Positions 63,054 through 64,000 of a DNA stretch of 64,000 nucleotides are shown piece after piece; position 1 is the stretch's first letter; every line of letters starts with the position of its first letter. The stretch comes from Virgifigura deserti (lineage in GTDB: Bacteria > Pseudomonadota > Alphaproteobacteria > Dongiales > Dongiaceae): NCBI GenBank assembly GCA_003576685.1, contig QOZR01000009.1:62001-126000 (forward strand). Direction: 5' to 3'. A program made the position numbers and the translations under genes. Below the pieces are notes generated by a model. It was not told where the DNA came from and did not search any database. It saw nothing but the letters and a program-made list of their open reading frames with translations.

Positions 63054-63848
63054 GTGTTTATCAACCAAGGTTCGGCCTCCCTTCATCTCGAAGACACCTC
63101 GGCCTTCAGCCCTATCGCCTCGCCTTGCATCGTCAAATCCGAAGCTTTACATCGCCCCTCGCTCGTCGAGGTCTTTCGTGAAGCTTTCGAAGTAGTTCCC
63201 GTCGACAGCCCGGCCCTGAGCGAAGAGGTTCATCGCCTCCGCTATCAGATCTATTGCGTCGAGAACGGCTTCGAGGATCCGCGCCAGCATCCCGATGGCC
63301 TGGAGCGGGACCGGTTCGATGCGCATTCGGCGCTTTGTCTCCTGATGCATCGGCCGAGCGGGATCTTCATCGGCACCGTCCGCCTCATCCTGCCCTTGGC
63401 GCAGACGCCGCGCGAAAGCTTTTCGGTCCAGCAAGCCTGTCACGACCCGATCGTTTCCGACCCGCGTCGGTTTCCCTGCACCAGCACCGGCGAGATTTCC
63501 CGCATCTGCATCTCGCGGGAGCGGCGCCGGCAGTGCGACGCGCCTCCCGAGATCATGCAGCACGCCTTCGTGGGGCTGGCTCAGGCCTCGGTCCGGCTGA
63601 GCGTGGAGAACGGCATTACCCATTGGCTGGGGCTGATGGAGCCGATCTTCATCAAAAGGGTCGCGCGTCTCGGCATCTATTTTGACAAGATCGGCGATCC
63701 CGTCGAATATCACGGCAAGCGTCAGCCGATATCGGCGGATCTTACAGCCATGCTCGCGACGGTGCACAGCCTCCAGCCCGAGGTGTGGGAGGTGATGACC
63801 GACGAAGGGCGGCTGTGGCCGCTCGACAGCGCGGCGGCGGTTGCCTGA
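63054..63848 (+). CDS. PEP-CTERM/exosortase system-associated acyltransferase
   Basis: From the GTG at 63054 (AGAGGA upstream) the product is 264 residues. SLVEVFREAFEVVPVDSPALSEEVHRLRYQIYCVENGFED is the typical start of this GNAT-fold N-acyltransferase family (TIGR03694), with FIGTVRLILP and STGEISRICISRERR near 130-180. Such proteins are encoded in exosortase/exopolysaccharide loci and resemble autoinducer synthases. Its presence beside the ExeA-like ATPase points to such a locus on the right. Confidence 0.82.
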   Translation: MFINQGSASLHLEDTSAFSPIASPCIVKSEALHRPSLVEVFREAFEVVPVDSPALSEEVHRLRYQIYCVENGFEDPRQHPDGLERDRFDAHSALCLLMHRPSGIFIGTVRLILPLAQTPRESFSVQQACHDPIVSDPRRFPCTSTGEISRICISRERRRQCDAPPEIMQHAFVGLAQASVRLSVENGITHWLGLMEPIFIKRVARLGIYFDKIGDPVEYHGKRQPISADLTAMLATVHSLQPEVWEVMTDEGRLWPLDSAAAVA

Positions 63849-64000
63849 CGGCTGGAAGCGGCAGTTTGAATGGCGGTTGTGCAAGCACAAGAGCAAGCAG
63901 CCCGGTCGGGACTCGATCATAAGGCGGCGCCGGAACACGCCGAGCGGAACCCGGCGCCGCGATCCCTCTCGGACCAATATCAGGAACATGAAACGGCCGC
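63849..64000. other. right edge: hairpin and possible start of a further gene
   Basis: A stem CGGCGCCGG/CCGGCGCCG lies near 63924-63959. An ATG at 63988 preceded by CAGGA could start a gene continuing beyond the window (MKRP visible). Too short to identify. Confidence 0.3.

Overview
The window reads as a chromosomal segment of a high-GC alphaproteobacterium, most likely in or near Rhodospirillales. Evidence for this is the class I (archaeal-type) lysyl-tRNA synthetase, the alphaproteobacterial small families Usg, DUF2852 and DUF1059, a FixL/FixJ pair with FixK/FNR-type boxes, an HrcA/CIRCE-controlled groESL operon, and class 2 (membrane) dihydroorotate dehydrogenase. The species cannot be named from the sequence. 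I see no rRNA, tRNA, insertion sequence, prophage or CRISPR array; coding density is high and genes lie in short operons on both strands.

Layout. 1-13.5 kb is mainly housekeeping: edge of a polyamine-type binding protein, HAD phosphatase plus pyrD, an S24/CI-like regulator, a class IV aminotransferase, GFA protein, a zinc-ribbon/rnk/glsA run, lysK, amn and a DinG-like helicase. 13.6-19.3 kb holds DUF1059, DUF2852 with a TetR regulator and a clear operator, TerB, a beta-hydroxyacid dehydrogenase, and groES-groEL with promoter, CIRCE and terminator. 19.4-22.9 kb carries secreted proteins of unknown role, including a three-gene operon ending in a trypsin-like protease. 23.3-28.2 kb has usg, ctaA, two decayed genes (SRPBCC with an in-frame TGA; a frameshifted DUF4336 remnant), an O-antigen ligase-like protein and a cold-shock gene. 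28.4-33.7 kb is a divergent chromate-resistance locus: chrB-chrA-MFS one way, and a superoxide dismutase-rhodanese fusion with a second ChrB-like protein the other way.

33.7-36.5 kb is an ABC-2 exporter operon preceded by a short, apparently leaderless leader ORF and an intrinsic terminator that can be opened by an alternative helix: a candidate translation-coupled attenuator. 36.6-42.3 kb pairs choline-sulfatase (betC) with its LysR regulator and a complete tripartite tricarboxylate transporter. 42.4-48.6 kb contains two VOC proteins, a TetR regulator, a ketopantoate reductase-like gene, an uncharacterised three-gene inner-membrane module around an ExbB/MotA-like channel, and a MATE exporter.

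48.7-56.9 kb looks like a low-oxygen/redox control island: ECF-type sigma factor with an anaerobox at a position suitable for activation, an FNR-type four-cysteine regulator, FixJ, a FixL-like kinase lacking the haem-ligating histidine, and an APH-kinase/ATPase fusion. 57.0-63.8 kb holds a lipoprotein with 59 six-residue SDSGGG repeats, a 1142-residue ExeA-type ATPase fused to a transmembrane segment, a long disordered linker, TPR-like helices and ankyrin repeats, and a PEP-CTERM/exosortase-associated acyltransferase, suggesting that an exosortase/exopolysaccharide locus lies just to the right.
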